Source: Pseudoips prasinana (lineage: Eukaryota > Arthropoda > Insecta > Lepidoptera > Nolidae). Taken from it: a DNA stretch of 64,000 nucleotides. A program made the translations under genes and the position numbers. Where the stretch lies: assembly GCA_951640165.1 (NCBI GenBank), contig OX621257.1:9497201-9561200 (forward strand), written 5' to 3'. The notes under the pieces are model-generated. The model was given only the letters and a program-made list of their open reading frames with translations, did not search any database and was not told where the DNA came from. Each line of letters starts with the position of its first letter. Position 1 is the stretch's first letter. Below are positions 10,730-22,259 of this stretch, piece after piece.

Positions 10730-10801
10730 TCCGATATGGTCTAGTGGCTAGGATACCTGGCTCTCACCCAGGAGGCTCGGGTTCGATTCCCGGTATCGGA
10801 A
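10730..10801 (+). tRNA. tRNA-Glu (anticodon CTC)
   Basis: 72-base cloverleaf. Acceptor stem TCCGATA (10730-10736) pairs with TATCGGA (10794-10800). D-arm TGGTCTAGTGGCTAGGATA contains the A box. Anticodon stem CCTGG/CCAGG encloses loop CTCTCAC, so the anticodon is CTC, reading GAG. T-arm GGGTTCGATTCCC forms the B box. A T-rich run follows within about ten bases and can end Pol III transcription. There is no intron, and it lacks the SINE bodies that follow tRNA-like heads elsewhere in the window. It appears functional: all stems pair, with only a wobble at the T-stem base. No other tRNA is clustered with it. Confidence 0.95.
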
Positions 10802-10924
10802 TTTATTTTTGCTTTGAAACTTGACAAAAGTGAAATAATTTCTGTGAAAAATATTCTTCAGATGATAAAATTGATTGTAAATCTCGTATTATATTTTTTA
10901 AAGGTGTATTTTGATATGATTGCG

Positions 10925-11645
10925 TGGTTTTAGGTATTACCGTAGATATATTCTGCAGCTGGGAGCCACATATTGAAAAGTTAGTGAATAAAATAGACCG
11001 ATTTGTATACGTTTGAAAAAAAAATAAGACAAACAGTAAGCATTAATACAGCATTAATTGCCTACCACGCACATGTGTCATCCATAATAAGATATGGTAT
11101 CATTGTTTGGGGAAATTCAGTCGAATTTTAGTGTTAAGAGCTCAAAAGTAATGTATTCGGGCTGTAAGTGGAGTCAGTTTTCTAGACAGATGCAAACCAC
11201 TCTTCATAAAACATAGAATATTGCCACTACCAAGTTTATTTATATTAGAAATGTGTACATTTACAAAAAGACATTCAGAACATTTTGAAAAATACGACAC
11301 TACATCCAGACATAGAGACCATCTGAAATTGCCTCGAATACAATTAGATTTGTTCAAGAAAAACGCCCACTGTATGGCTATTAAATTATATACCCATGTG
11401 CCAAAAGACATTAAGAAATTGACATACAAACAATTTAGAAATAAGCTATTTGCCTTCCTACTGAATAAAAATGATTATAATACTAGAGAAGACTTTTAGA
11501 AGACAGGACATTTCAAATATAATCTTAATAATGTAAATGTAGTATTGTCACAAAATTTTACCCTAAGCGGCAGAATGTGTTGGATTTTATATTGTATGTA
11601 TTATCACCTGATATTGTAACCACATTCTAGCAAATAAATGAATTA
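10925..11645 (+). pseudogene. CR1/Jockey-type LINE 3' end, degenerate reverse transcriptase tail
   Basis: Translation in shifting frames gives GITVDIF..WEPHIEKLVNKI, then TALIAYHAHVSSIIRYGII-VWGNS, then an open stretch at 11221-11499 (LPSLFILEMC...TFTKRHSEHF, KNAHCMAIKLYTHVPKDIKK). This is the thumb/C-terminal region of non-LTR reverse transcriptases. Several stops and shifts break it around 11100-11220. A short non-coding tail ends near 11645 with AATAAATGAATTATTA. 5' truncated: no catalytic domain is present. Confidence 0.75.
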
Positions 11646-12077
11646 TTAATTGATAAAAGACCAGCCCAACTGGTAATTTTCTTACACTTTATAGGATACA
11701 ATCTACATTCGCATCGATAAGATGCTCCCTTCACAACTTCAATCGGACCAGTAGCCGCACCGTCACGTATTCAAGTATAGAGATTGTTGCACGAAACATC
11801 CCTAAAAACCGCCCCTCTCATCATCATCATCAGTTACCGTAAAGTGGGTGCCCTTCGGCGCTGACCTACTTAGCTTTCGCTTTATTATGCAATGAAAAAA
11901 GAACGTTTTAAAAACTTAAGTTGCGTACCTACCTACCTGTAAAGTTAGTTAAGCTAATCCAGGCAGTGCGGTAGGATAATACAGAAAGGGGCCAACCCTC
12001 GTAAAGTAGTTCTCCCGGTATTGCTTCAACTTCAAATACTTTCCATTCTCCTCCAAATTCCAATGCATTCCTTCCAT

Positions 12078-12250
12078 AGTGTGGTGCAGCGGCTAAGACA
12101 GTCGACTCGCCGCTTCATGTTGTGGATTCGAGTCCCTATATGTGTGACCCATAAATAGTTGTTCTGAGTCTGGATGTAATTTGTGTCCGTCTATTATATG
12201 TTTGTAAAGTACCCCGCGATACAGGGATTAGATTCCCTAGTACGGGCGTG
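12078..12250 (+). mobile_element. SINE (family C)
   Basis: 'gcagcggctaagacagtcgactcgccgcttc' then a B-box-like 'ggattcgagtccc', 'gacccataaatagttgttctgagtctg' and 'accccgcgatacagggattagattccc'. Same family as 55488-55700. Confidence 0.55.
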
Positions 12251-13097
12251 GTCTTTTAAAAAAAAAGACAACTAATTGTTTATAGCATAAAACCACTCGA
12301 GTTTATGTTTACGAGTATGAATGAACGTTGTAGAGAGACCTAAGTTTTGAATAGCAAACAAATCAAAACTATACTCGTCAACGTAATTTTTTTTATAACC
12401 TGTTATCCTGTTGGTATTTGTTTTGGTTCTGTCACTAGTTGATGTCAATTATTAGCAGCTAATAAAAGCAGGCAATACGTTTTTGTCTGAAACTAATTGG
12501 TATTCATTGAGTGATCAGAAGCGAGCACCCAAAGCGGCTGTCACTTTCGAAAACGTATGGTTTGACTGCACCAGGCTTAACGTAAATTTAACTGGTTTCC
12601 GCTAAACCAGCTGTTAAACGATTGTTATTAAACTTTAAGAACAAGCTGTGAAGTCTTAAAAATTCCCCGTGAGTATTACAAAACAGGAGCTATAGTATTT
12701 TCAAATATCCTGCTGATTTATAAAACATAATCAATAAAAAATATATCGAAATCATTAAAAGTTACAACAAATTTGTTTATCATAAATATGGCTTGTTTCT
12801 AGTTTTCAGTTTATACTTGGTTAGGTGAAATGCTTTTTTTTCTTTTCTTATTTAAAATAAATAAAAAAAATATGATTCCAATTGCTGTATATTGGGATGC
12901 ATTTCAGTCAGATACTATACATATTATTAGGATCTACCCGTCTCTGTTTAAACTTACTCGACGGGTATGTAACCATAATAAATTATACAATTTTTTTTTC
13001 TTCTGGATTTTACTAAATTAAAAAAAATCTTCTAAATCACAAAATAACAAATTACAAATTTGTAATTTGTTGAAGTCGTGTTGTAAAAACTATATTG
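12251..13097. other. no gene recognised
   Basis: AT-rich. The open frame at 12830-13021 is Phe/Asn low complexity and lacks any recognisable motif. Confidence 0.5.
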
Positions 13098-13099
13098 TA

Positions 13100-13234
13100 C
13101 AGACGCCAGCACATCCAGCTACTCCAATCTGTCAAATTTCTTTTATAGAATTTCAACTTTATCACATAAGCATAAGGTTCACTTTCAATTGCGGCAATTT
13201 GACAGATTACGGTAGCTTGATGTGCCGGCGCCTG
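13100..13234. mobile_element. palindromic MITE (family M1), TA target duplication
   Basis: Terminal inverted repeats CAGACGCCAGCACATC.. / ..GATGTGCCGGCGCCTG, flanked by TA (13098-13099, 13235-13236). Loop contains 'cttatgcttatg'-type sequence in the same orientation as the copy at 38830. No coding capacity. Confidence 0.7.
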
Positions 13235-13236
13235 TA

Positions 13237-14744
13237 CACTTGTTATGACATTTATTTACATGTACCGACATATTTTTTATTTAAACCTACATTGATTTGG
13301 TTCTTTTTAAGTAATTTTGACTAAGATTAATTTTGAAATGCTGAGTGTCAAAAATTGCTCAGCAGATTCAAGACCTTTCTTATAATACCAAATATTCAAA
13401 TGATAAATAAGAATGTTGTTTCATGTGCGTAGATATCTATCCATGCACATAGGATTAATATCAATAGTAATATAAAGAAAATCGTTTACGGTTAACCTTA
13501 AAATAGAACAAAGTTTAACTTCCTCATCAATCTGAGAAATATTGTTTTTCTGATTTACGATAAACTAAAATGATTTATAATGGAAAAACAAAATATTATT
13601 CTAGGTAGTATTTACTGATTAGGAATCTTATAAAAATCGTGATTACGGCGTGTCTATATTTTATTTTTTTGGATTTTGTACATATATCTTAAAGTTAAAA
13701 GTACAATTTTTGTAGGAAACTAGTAATGTGAAGATAGAGTAAACGGCGGTGTCCGTGCTAGTATACACTGTGTGACAGACACCAAAAATGTAAGTATAAA
13801 ATCTCAATAATTACGACATTTTATCGCAATTGTTTCTCTAAAATTAACTTAAAGTTAACCAACAGTTTACACCGTGGTACTGACAACCGTTCGCCATCGG
13901 CCACTACACACGGTCAAAGACCCAGATCTTCACCTTGCTCTTGAGACTTGACATTTATAGTGATGTAGCAGCCGCGCTTATCGATGTCGGTTGTTATCTG
14001 TATATACGTCTATATGTCTAGTCGACATCATTCATATCGGTGTTGAATCTACCTGTGAAAATTAATATGTATAGTTATTTTATTGCATAACAAAAAATAT
14101 TGTAGTACCTTTGTAACAGAGTAAAGCATTAAAAGCAATACTCAAAATTACAAAAGTATTTGGAAACAGTAATAATATGAATTTAATTTAGATTTTTAGT
14201 AAATCATATTCTAATTTTATTCTTCATTTACAATTCATATTCTTCATATCTGTTAAACAATCTCTATATACAGATTGTTTAACTCAGGTTAAAATCTGTT
14301 GATTATATTTTTTTTCTTAACACTTGCTGTAGGAATAAGGGGCGGGAATTATGTAATTTTACTTATGAGTTTCAAAGAACGCATCTTCGTTAACCCTTGT
14401 TTTTTTCAGGATTCATATAATCCCCACCACCCTAAGCCCTGACGAAGCTCTTTGCTATTTTCACAGTTTTAATAACGTTATAATACTAGTTTTGGCGTTT
14501 GGTTTGATATACGCCGCGCGTCAGACGCTCACAAATAAACATGAGGATTTATCACTATAAATATAGTCTATAAATTTCTATTAGTTATAGGAATGATTTT
14601 TTGGAGTGAACATACAAACTTCTACTCGTTATATTATGTGTGTAGATTAATATCCACCTTGCCAAATCATATTATGAGCCTTTGATCTCTGTATGTTATA
14701 CTAAATTTTATTTACAAATAGTATAATATAATAAGTATAGATCA
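13237..14744. other. no gene recognised
   Basis: AT-rich with a moderately GC patch at 13880-14040. No long frame, no shared repeat recognised. Confidence 0.45.
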
Positions 14745-14752
14745 GTGACCCC

Positions 14753-15560
14753 TAGGGATTGCAATCCAGCAAAGCGGCATCCCGCGATCCAGCGGGATCC
14801 AGCATAATCTTAGGCCCTGCGGGATCGGAAGTAGTATATAGGCTATTGAATTAGGTATTAAGATCCTGTAATAATAGTTTATGTGTGTTTAAATAAATAA
14901 ATCACGCAATATCTTGCGGATCCGCTAGCATCAGCTGGTGCGATTATTTAAAAAAAATGGCGCCTTTAATCTGCTCAGTAACGTATTTTACGAGGAGAGT
15001 ATGTATTTAATTTTGTTGCAGGATTATTTATTAACTATCAAGCCAACAAGCGTAGAGGCAGAAAGAGCTTTTTCGGCTGCTGGCTACATATGTAGATAAA
15101 TAAGAAATAGGTTGGGAGATGACACCATTGATGTCATTTGTTTTTTTTCAGTGGCTGATTATTTTATTTATTTTATATTTCTAGCGTTGCGATTAATTAT
15201 TTAGTAAGATAAATTAAAAGTATTTAAATTAAACTAAATTTATATGATTATGACTATTACCTCAGGTAAAGATACGAATTTTTAGTTCACTTGTAGAGTA
15301 TAAAAGTACAAAGTTCTTTCAAATATTAAATTTATTTTTTTACTTTTATTTTTATTAAAGTAGCCGAACTGGTGAAATAATAAGCCTATTAATATTAAGT
15401 AAGGCATTGTTGATTTTTGTATTTTTAATTAATTATAACCATAATTAAGTTTATATAAAAAAACTATAACCCACGCGAAATCCCGCGGGAGCCCGCTGTA
15501 ACGAAGTCAATCCATCAAAAATCCCACGCGACTGGAAACAGTGCGGGATTGCAAGCCCTA
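14753..15560 (+). mobile_element. hAT-type DNA transposon relic
   Basis: Termini TAGGGATTGCAATCC (14753) and GGATTGCAAGCCCTA (to 15560) are inverted repeats. They are flanked by 8-bp near-identical duplications, GTGACCCC (14745-14752) and GTGACGCC (15561-15568). 8-bp duplications and a TAGGG start are hAT hallmarks. At 808 bp it is an internally deleted copy that keeps only the end of the transposase. Confidence 0.8.
15022..15141 (+). pseudogene. hAT transposase C-terminal dimerisation domain fragment
   Basis: Reads DYLLTIKPTSVEAERAFSAA-GYICR, stop, IRNRLGDDTIDVIC. PTSVEAERAFSAAG is the conserved hATC dimerisation motif. A TAA interrupts the frame after GYICR and no catalytic domain precedes it, so it cannot encode an active enzyme. 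Confidence 0.75.
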
Positions 15561-15568
15561 GTGACGCC

Positions 15569-16249
15569 GTATCCTGTAGCCCGTATTCTAGTCTGGGTTT
15601 AGAAGCTACTCAACTTTGTTGTTATATCACATAATTAAAAAATTAAACGTTAGTATACGTTTTTGTACCAACTACAAAAACTATCGATCATAGTATGCCC
15701 CTCACTAGCTGCGAATGTGCGAAAGAGAGGTACGTTTTCTACCATTCGCTTACCCGAGATGAATTTAGTAACTCAAGTGATAGCCTTTCGAATGCGCGCA
15801 CACTTGGAGTGGCCTATATTTTGACCTGTTTTTTCGTAAATATAGACGAGTGTTGTTATTGTGCTAAGGATTCATAGTGATGGGAAACAGGTAAATTTAG
15901 TTTTTATTTTTTGTCGTTTATTATTTATTCGTTTTTGTGTGTTGTTGTTTTAAGTTCCGGTTTTTCTATCTGTTTATTTTTTGGAAAGTTTTTGATTTGA
16001 TACGTTGATATTTTTCCGGCGAGTATGTATACAATTTTTTGCATTTATTTGACTCTAAACTTGTTTAAATATTACGCTTTCTAGAGACTATTTGGCGCGG
16101 TATTCCACATAATGTACGATGCATTAACATAATATATTATTTTATTTTGTTTTCAAAACCAAAAGAATTGATTAACTAGGTACTGTAAAACGAGGACAAT
16201 AGAAAAATAAGGGTGAAAAGAAACATGAACAAACAAAGCTAATGTATGG
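15569..16249. other. no gene recognised
   Basis: Contains a 60-codon frame at 15695-15877 (Cys- and Ser-containing, no recognised motif) in AT-rich surroundings. I cannot assign it. Confidence 0.4.
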
Positions 16250-16490
16250 AAACTAATCGATCACCTTCACCCCATTGTGCTGTACCAGTTTTCTGTACAG
16301 AGACAATGGGGTCCCAGGGTTATTTCCCAGGGTTGCTGCGTAGCATTTCATCACGTGGGGGGGGAGGCGGCCCATCATCTTGCGGGTATAGAGAGTGGAC
16401 AGTAGCGCCTCTCTGTGACCTATGATACTGCACTCATCGACCCGTATGCCAAGCGTGGCTATTATGGCATATAACCCCATAATTGTGGAG
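16250..16490 (+). repeat. LINE-tail-like repeat (family H, diverged)
   Basis: 'cgacccgtatgccaagcgtggctattatgg' resembles 'cgccaatccgt..gccaagcgtggc' at 8135 and 54440. The minus-strand frame 16253-16534 (93 codons) crosses this repeat and is probably a by-product. Confidence 0.35.
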
Positions 16491-16689
16491 GTTTTGATAT
16501 ATATCATGATGATATGGCGTTCAACCAGCCGCAAAGCTCGCAGTCATTTGTTTTTCTGCGTTTTCGTTGGTTTCTGGATTTCTCCGTAAGGACAGTTCGT
16601 AGTTATACCACTTACGAGATGTTCTTACCGAAGTTTAACTTACGTTTGTTCGCAGGCCACTTCATTCAACAGGTTATACATAGAATCAC

Positions 16690-16970
16690 GTCTGTTTTCC
16701 AGAAGGGTAGGCAGAGACAACGGATTTCCATTTGTCACTATCTTTGTACACCACTTTTGGCTTGTTTACTGTTATTATAGTCTTCATACATGCTCGCTGG
16801 TTAAGGGTTCTTCTGACCAGGCCATTCTTGAGAACATCTCCAATGTGGTCAGCGAATGTTCTAGGACGTCTTCTCCTTCCGGTCGTACCATTCACACCAC
16901 CATTCAACAAGTTATAAATGAGAGAAAAATATCGCGAGTGCATTGTCATCAGTGGCCGCCTAGTCGAAGT
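16690..16970 (-). pseudogene. transposon-derived coding fragment (LINE-like C-terminus)
   Basis: Minus-strand frame contains GRRRRPRTFADHIGDVLKNG, RACMKT and DKWKSVVSAYPSGKQT. The style matches C-termini of LINE proteins in insects, but I cannot place it in a clade. It continues into the inverted repeat at 16985 and has no upstream partner. Confidence 0.45.
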
Positions 16971-16984
16971 TTTCCTCAAGTTTT

Positions 16985-17248
16985 GAGGTAGTCCACCAAG
17001 GGCACCTATCTGAATGGCACCTGCGCGAATGGCACCTATCAATATTTTTGGCAGGTGCTCTTCGTGGATTCAATTTATGTTTTACATTCTTGTCTACGAA
17101 TAGCACGTACGACTCAGTAACCTAGGTTAAAATGAAAGATGTCGATAAAAATCACTAGAACGTTTATTGATAGGTGCCTTTCGTGGACTAGGCTAGGTGC
17201 CATTCGTGCAGGTGCCATTCAGATGGGTGCCCTTGGTGGACTACCTCG
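16985..17248. repeat. long inverted repeat built of GGTGCC subunits
   Basis: Left arm 16985-17043 and right arm 17166-17248 are reverse complements over about 59 bp. The right arm has a 23-bp extra unit. Within each arm GGTGCC recurs every 17-23 bases. Both arms translate to GAIRAGAIQ(I/M)GALGGLP on opposite strands. Confidence 0.75.
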
Positions 17249-17449
17249 AAGTTTTAAACCCCAAACAAGAGAGTACATGTGCCCTTCCGGCGAGGGTAGG
17301 TACTCTGTTGTTTTATATTGCTAGACAGCTCGAACCTAATCGCCACTTATATGGTGAAGTAGTGAAAGCCACCAAAACTGTTAAAAAAAGACTGACTCGA
17401 GTGATGAGTCATGTCAGGTACTTTTAAACTCTCTGTAACAAATGGAATT

Positions 17450-17690
17450 ATCATCATCACCAGCCTTACGTTGGCCACTACTGGATTTAAGCCTCTCTCA
17501 AAGGTTTCTAAAACGTTGCTATTTGGATGGGATTGCCGTAGTCACCACGATTGGCATACGAGTTGGCGACAGCAGCTAGTACACAAGTGGCGCTGCTCCC
17601 CGACTACCTTCTGTATCGCCTTTTACGACACCCACGGGATGCTATGGTTTCGTCCTGTTATTCTTTCTGAGTCGGAAACCACACCGTAAT
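17450..17690 (+). repeat. unclassified interspersed repeat
   Basis: 'gtcgccttttacgacacccacgggatgctatgg...ctgagtcggaaaccacac'-type sequence, a pattern common in lepidopteran DNA. A 92-codon frame crosses it but has no recognisable domain. Confidence 0.4.
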
Positions 17691-17714
17691 AATACAATAA
17701 CTAGAATATCATCA

Positions 17715-17990
17715 TCATATCAGACGAAAGACGTCCACTGCTGGACAAATGCCTCCCCCAAAGATCTCCACAATTGCCGGTCTTGCGCTATCCGCATCCA
17801 GCGATTTCCAGCGACCCGCACAAGTTCATCGGTCCATCTTGTAGGGGGCCTGCCCACGCTGCGTCTTCCGGTTCGTGGTCGCCACTCGAGAACCTTTCTG
17901 CCCCAGCGACCGTCGGCTCTACGAGCTAGAATATATTCCTTACTAATAAGCCTTCTAGCGATTACGACGCTGATATTCGCCGGAAAAGAA
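17715..17990 (-). pseudogene. RTE-type LINE, C-terminal end of ORF
   Basis: Minus-strand frame reads RADGRWGRKVLEWRPRTGRR-SVGRPPTRWTDELVRVAGNR-WMRIAQDRQLWRSLGEAFVQQ then stop near 17720. RW..D(D/E)(L/I)..VAG..W...AQDR..W..LGEA is the signature at the end of RTE-clade reverse transcriptases. A (CAT)n-type tail follows at 17710-17722. The 5' part is absent. Confidence 0.75.
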
Positions 17991-18139
17991 ACAAAATTTA
18001 CTATGTACATAAGGCAAGGGCCAATGGGGCTATAGGGTTAATGAACACGACAGGCCACTTGGCGCTCTAATTGATACAGCCAAGCTTGAAGCATATACTT
18101 CAGATGAACATAGAGTGACAACACCACTTTGTGGAACCA

Positions 18140-18310
18140 ATTAACTATTGGTTGGTATAGGTATTTCCGATCCAAAATGACATGGCAACGTTTCCTTTCT
18201 TAATGGCCAGCAATGCACTTGCGCCTCCTCTGGTATTCTGAGCTTCCAGTGCAGCGGTGATCATTAACAATCAGGTGACCCACTTGCTCGTTTAGCATAC
18301 TCGTCGTTTT
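18140..18310 (+). repeat. interspersed repeat family E, diverged copy
   Basis: 'tgcgcctcctctggtattctg...agcggtgatcattaacaatcaggtgacccacttgctcg' matches 56690-56985 and 59040-59350. Confidence 0.5.
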
Positions 18311-20204
18311 CGTAGTACAAGTGTATAGCGACGACTTTAAATATTCAAAAATGTGTTGTGTACGTGCACTCTTTACTACACCAAATTTTCCACCTATCTA
18401 TGTGAGCGCTTGATGTATTTAGTCCGGCGAGGAAATATCAGTCGCTCAACCACTGCCCTTCTTATCCGCAGAAGAAGGCAGGCAGGTAGTTAATATACGA
18501 CGTATAACATAAGTTTTGGAGGACATTCAGGGTCGCAATTGTTCAAAGATAACTTGTTTGTGAAGGCCCTTCTGCTTAAAATAACAATACTCAGAACTAA
18601 CGTATCAGGTTCATTCCCTTAGTGGAAGATTTAGGTTTCCGTGTGGACAGTGGTTGCCATTGTCGCAGATTAATTCAAGACGCTCAACGGGCCGGTCTAA
18701 CGCAATGCTGTCTAATTTGTACATGGCCTGACGCGGGTTCTCTAAAATATACTAACTCTTAACCAGAATATATGAAAAATATACTATGGCGTTGGCATAG
18801 CCCCTGACCAGTAGACACTAGATAGATACTGGCTAGATTGTGATTATGATAATAATACCTGTTGTCTCTAATTAATATTTTTGGTTGTAGTGTATTGCCA
18901 CCCCATTGAATTTAAAGAATGTTCAGTTCACATGCAAACTGTGAAGTAAAATTTTTATGCGACATGTGGAGTTGTTAACTTTACTGGGAATATACTTGTT
19001 GTATTTTGCGTGTTACTTTGATGTACTTTAATGCATAGAAGCTTTTCTGATATACACTGCATAATGTGCAGATGTACAAGTACTAAACCATAAACTTTTG
19101 CACATGCAGTATTTTGCAGTTTTACACGTGGTTTAAATAGAAGGTATATTTTGTGCTTTTGACTCTTGGAATTTCCTATACATACAGGCATATATTTATT
19201 CTTAAACCTCATAAAGTCTTCCTTTTACTCACTGGTTCTTTACGACATGTGAAGTGCCAGTTGGGATAGTTCCACAAAGCTGTTCAGTGTTAGGATTTAT
19301 TGATATATAGGTACAACCAAATCTTATGTCACTAATTTTAATCGAGGTTCGAAGCCCAAAGTATGTAGTTTTATTTTGCTAGATGTCTTCAGCTCTCAGT
19401 GAATCAGTAAAATCTATTAAACTAGTAGTAAACGGCATGTTATATAAAAATACAAAATTTTCTATTGAAGTGATCATTATATTTCACTTTCTCAAACGTA
19501 AAAGCAGTCTAGTCAGAAACTAATCTGCTATAAAAGTCATGTGGCTGACTAAATTAAAAGAAAGTTGATTGTTTACCTGATTTGATAACGGATTATCTTT
19601 GTCTATAATTTGAAATTAAGTGAGTAAGTCAAAATATCTTAACGAAGATCGGCAAAACATGCAGATGACAAAAGTTTGCTTGCAAACCCAGATGCACCCT
19701 CCATAATCTGATGAGGAGGCAATACGACGCAACTGGGGAAACATCAACGTAGGTAGGACTGCTATGCGTGCTTTCCTAGGCACCGATCATTTAATGACTG
19801 TTGATGGAACTAAGAAGTTCTTAGTACAATCAGAAAAAAATCTTAGTTGATTATCAGTTCTAATCTAGGAATCAGATCGGTATCTAATTGACTAAAGTTG
19901 CAGTAAGAAAGACTTAGAAGAAAAGAAGATTTAATAGAGGTATATTTACTTAAAAAATGTACACAACATGTATCAGTATATATATGTAACTTGCACATAG
20001 GAACACGACTTTGAAAATTTCATACACACCATACTATACAATACTACCTCCTTTTTTATCTATCTACTTTTTGTTTTATCCACCCTACAATTGTATGGAA
20101 GAGACAAAGCGATAAGACCGCCGATTGTGCCTGTTTTGCTTAGAGTTATATATTTAATGTGCTGTGTTTTCTTGTATATTAAAGTATACTCTATCCCATT
20201 TTAA
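18311..20204. other. no gene recognised
   Basis: No frame above about 85 codons and no motif. The frame 18955-19212 on the minus strand lacks any known feature. Confidence 0.45.
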
Positions 20205-20205
20205 T

Positions 20206-20441
20206 CAGGGGATGTACCGTCTAAGTCGTTTATCATCGTGATCGTGACCGGCGTTCAATTAGTTGAAGGTTAAAAATGACTAAATCACTTGTTCAATTGG
20301 CTCCAACTTTGAAAATGGATTCCGGACCATTTATGACGTCAGATGTGGTCATGGAAGCCGATTGAACGAATGTTTTAGTCATTTTTAACCTTCATCTATT
20401 TGAACGCTGATCACGATCACGATTATCGGCAGTAGGTCCCC
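20206..20441. mobile_element. foldback MITE (family M3)
   Basis: Inverted arms 'ggttaaaaatgactaaatcac...caattgg' and 'ccgattgaacgaatgttttagtcatttttaacc', with the core 'tccggaccatttatgacgtca' shared with 44724-44961 and 57358-57588. Non-coding. Confidence 0.65.
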
Positions 20442-20518
20442 ACGCTGATGATTTTGACCCAAACCACAGTAATAGTCAAGTTGCAAGCAAATATTCGTAT
20501 AAAATAAGAAGGTAATAA

Positions 20519-21628
20519 TAATTATTATTATTATTAGTGAACAGGCAAGCAGTTGATTCAACTGGTAAGTGCCTGTATCCAGCTCTTCTCCACTAGTTTC
20601 TATTGTAGCTTTGATATTTGTCGAGTCTATTTTTGAATTGATTCACATTTTGGGCTGAGATTACGTTTTCTGGGAGTTTATTCCACGCTTTGACTATTCT
20701 ATTGTTTAAAAAGTGTTTGTGAGGGTTGTTGTGAGATAAAGTGGTACACAATTTAAGATGATGTCCTCGTAAATGGGAATTATCACTGCGTAGGAATAGT
20801 TTATCGAAGCCTTCTATGTCATAATGCCCATTTAAGATCTTGAATGTCTCAATTAGATCCCCACGTTCCCTGCGATCTTTTAGTGTTGTAAGTTTCAGGA
20901 TTTCTCTGCGTTCCTCGTATGAACGACGTTTCAGTAATGGTGGTATTTTGGTGAAACTACGTTGTACTTTCTCCAGAAGATCTATGTCCTTGATAAAGTA
21001 GGGGTTCCAAACTTGAAAAGCGTACTCTAGTATTGGTCTGATAATGCTTTTGTGTATTTTGAGCATCATTTCGGCAGTTATAACTCCAAAGGCTTTTCTA
21101 GTCAGGTAGATAAGACTTTTGGCTTTCTTAGTGATCGTTGTTATGTGTGTTTCCCATTTCAGGTCTTCTGATATCTTTACTCCTAAGTCTGTCTGGACCT
21201 TTATCTCCGTCAGCGGAGTATTTCCCAGCGTGTACGCCTTTCGGGGGTTTCGACCGCCTATATGTAATACGGTACACTTTGCCTCATTTAAGGTCTCTGC
21301 ACACAGCGGGCGCGGCGCGGCGGGACGGGACGGCGACGCGACACTGAGGAGTTGTAATGTACTAGATATTACGGGCGACGCCACACACAGCGTCGCGTCG
21401 AGCGGGACGGCTCTGTGTGGCGTCGCCCGTAATATCTAGTACATTACAACTCCTCAGTGTCGCGTCGCCGTCCCGTCCCGCCGCGCCGCGCCCGCTGTGT
21501 GCAGAGACCTTTAGGTTGATTAGCCATTCCTTTGACCAGTTTGCAATTTTGTTTAGGTCATCTTGTAGACGGTCATAGTCGATTAAAGGATTTGCAAATA
21601 CTTTAGTGTCATCAGCAAATAATAAATT
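20519..21628 (-). pseudogene. CR1/Jockey-type LINE 3' half, split by a MITE
   Basis: Minus strand. The 5' piece (21514-21628) reads LLFADDTKVFANPLIDYD..W-SKEWLIN, containing the catalytic YADD/FADD-type box. After the MITE (21291-21510) it resumes with LNEAKCTVLHIGGRNPRKAY, LGVKISEDLKWETHI, SIIRPILEYAFQVWNPY, LEKVQRSFTK, RRERGDLIETFKILNG and WNKLPENV, stop near 20593. It ends in an (ATT)n tail at 20519-20536. The fragment spans RT catalytic box to C-terminus; it is 5' truncated. Removing the insert restores one continuous frame (description only), so the LINE was otherwise little decayed when hit. The 263-codon frame starting at 21384 begins inside the MITE and its first residues are not LINE. 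Confidence 0.85.
21291..21510. mobile_element. 220-bp near-perfect palindromic MITE, TTA target duplication
   Basis: Arms 21291-21387 and 21414-21510 are perfect reverse complements (97 bp) around a 26-base loop. Starts AGGTCTCTGCACAC and ends GTGTGCAGAGACCT, flanked by TTA (21288-21290 and 21511-21513). GC-rich, unlike its surroundings. A 3-bp TTA duplication fits PIF/Harbinger-type transposition, which is an inference. Confidence 0.85.
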
Positions 21629-22255
21629 TTTATTTCATATTTCAGTTTACATAACAAATACCAAAAATCTTGGAAAATATTATGTAATTCTTACATATTT
21701 GAATAATTATTGCTAAAATAAAATAGGAACACATATATGTAGCTAAGATAAATACATTCATCGTTAAAACAAGACAAAATTAAGAACATTCAAAATATAA
21801 TAAATATTAGTGGCTAGTCTGGACTAGGTAGAACCTGTGTTTATAATAATACTATATACTAGGATTAAATACACCTAGTGAACGAAGCTTCACAGAAACG
21901 TACATAGCATATATAAGAAAATATTAAGAATAAAAAGAGCTGCAGAAAACGAAATTACTAAATAGTAAATATAAGATTTGTACAAACTTTATTTCAATGT
22001 GTGTGTGTGTGTGTATGTGTTCAATAAAAACATTTTCTTCTTCTTCTTCTTTTCTTCTTAATCTGCGAAAATAGAAATTAATTAAAATACTTGAATTATG
22101 TTTTTATATTATTAATAATATAATTCCCATTGCTTCTGTAATAAAGACTTTTGCTGTAATACCTCATTAAATAAATATATTAAATTTGTGAGGCAGTGCT
22201 GGGAAATGGCATGGCGGTTTTAATAATTAAAAAAGTTAAAAATGTTCAATCATTT
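21629..22255. other. no gene; microsatellites
   Basis: AT-rich with (GT)n at about 21996-22018 and (TTC)n at about 22035-22052. Confidence 0.5.
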
Positions 22256-22259
22256 ATAG

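Noticed and set aside
16253..16534. 93-codon minus frame as a gene
   Set aside because: Overlaps a repeat shared with 8135 and 54440, with no domain or splice context.
21119..21439. 106-codon plus frame across the LINE/MITE junction
   Set aside because: Antisense to the LINE and made from the palindromic MITE; a shadow frame.
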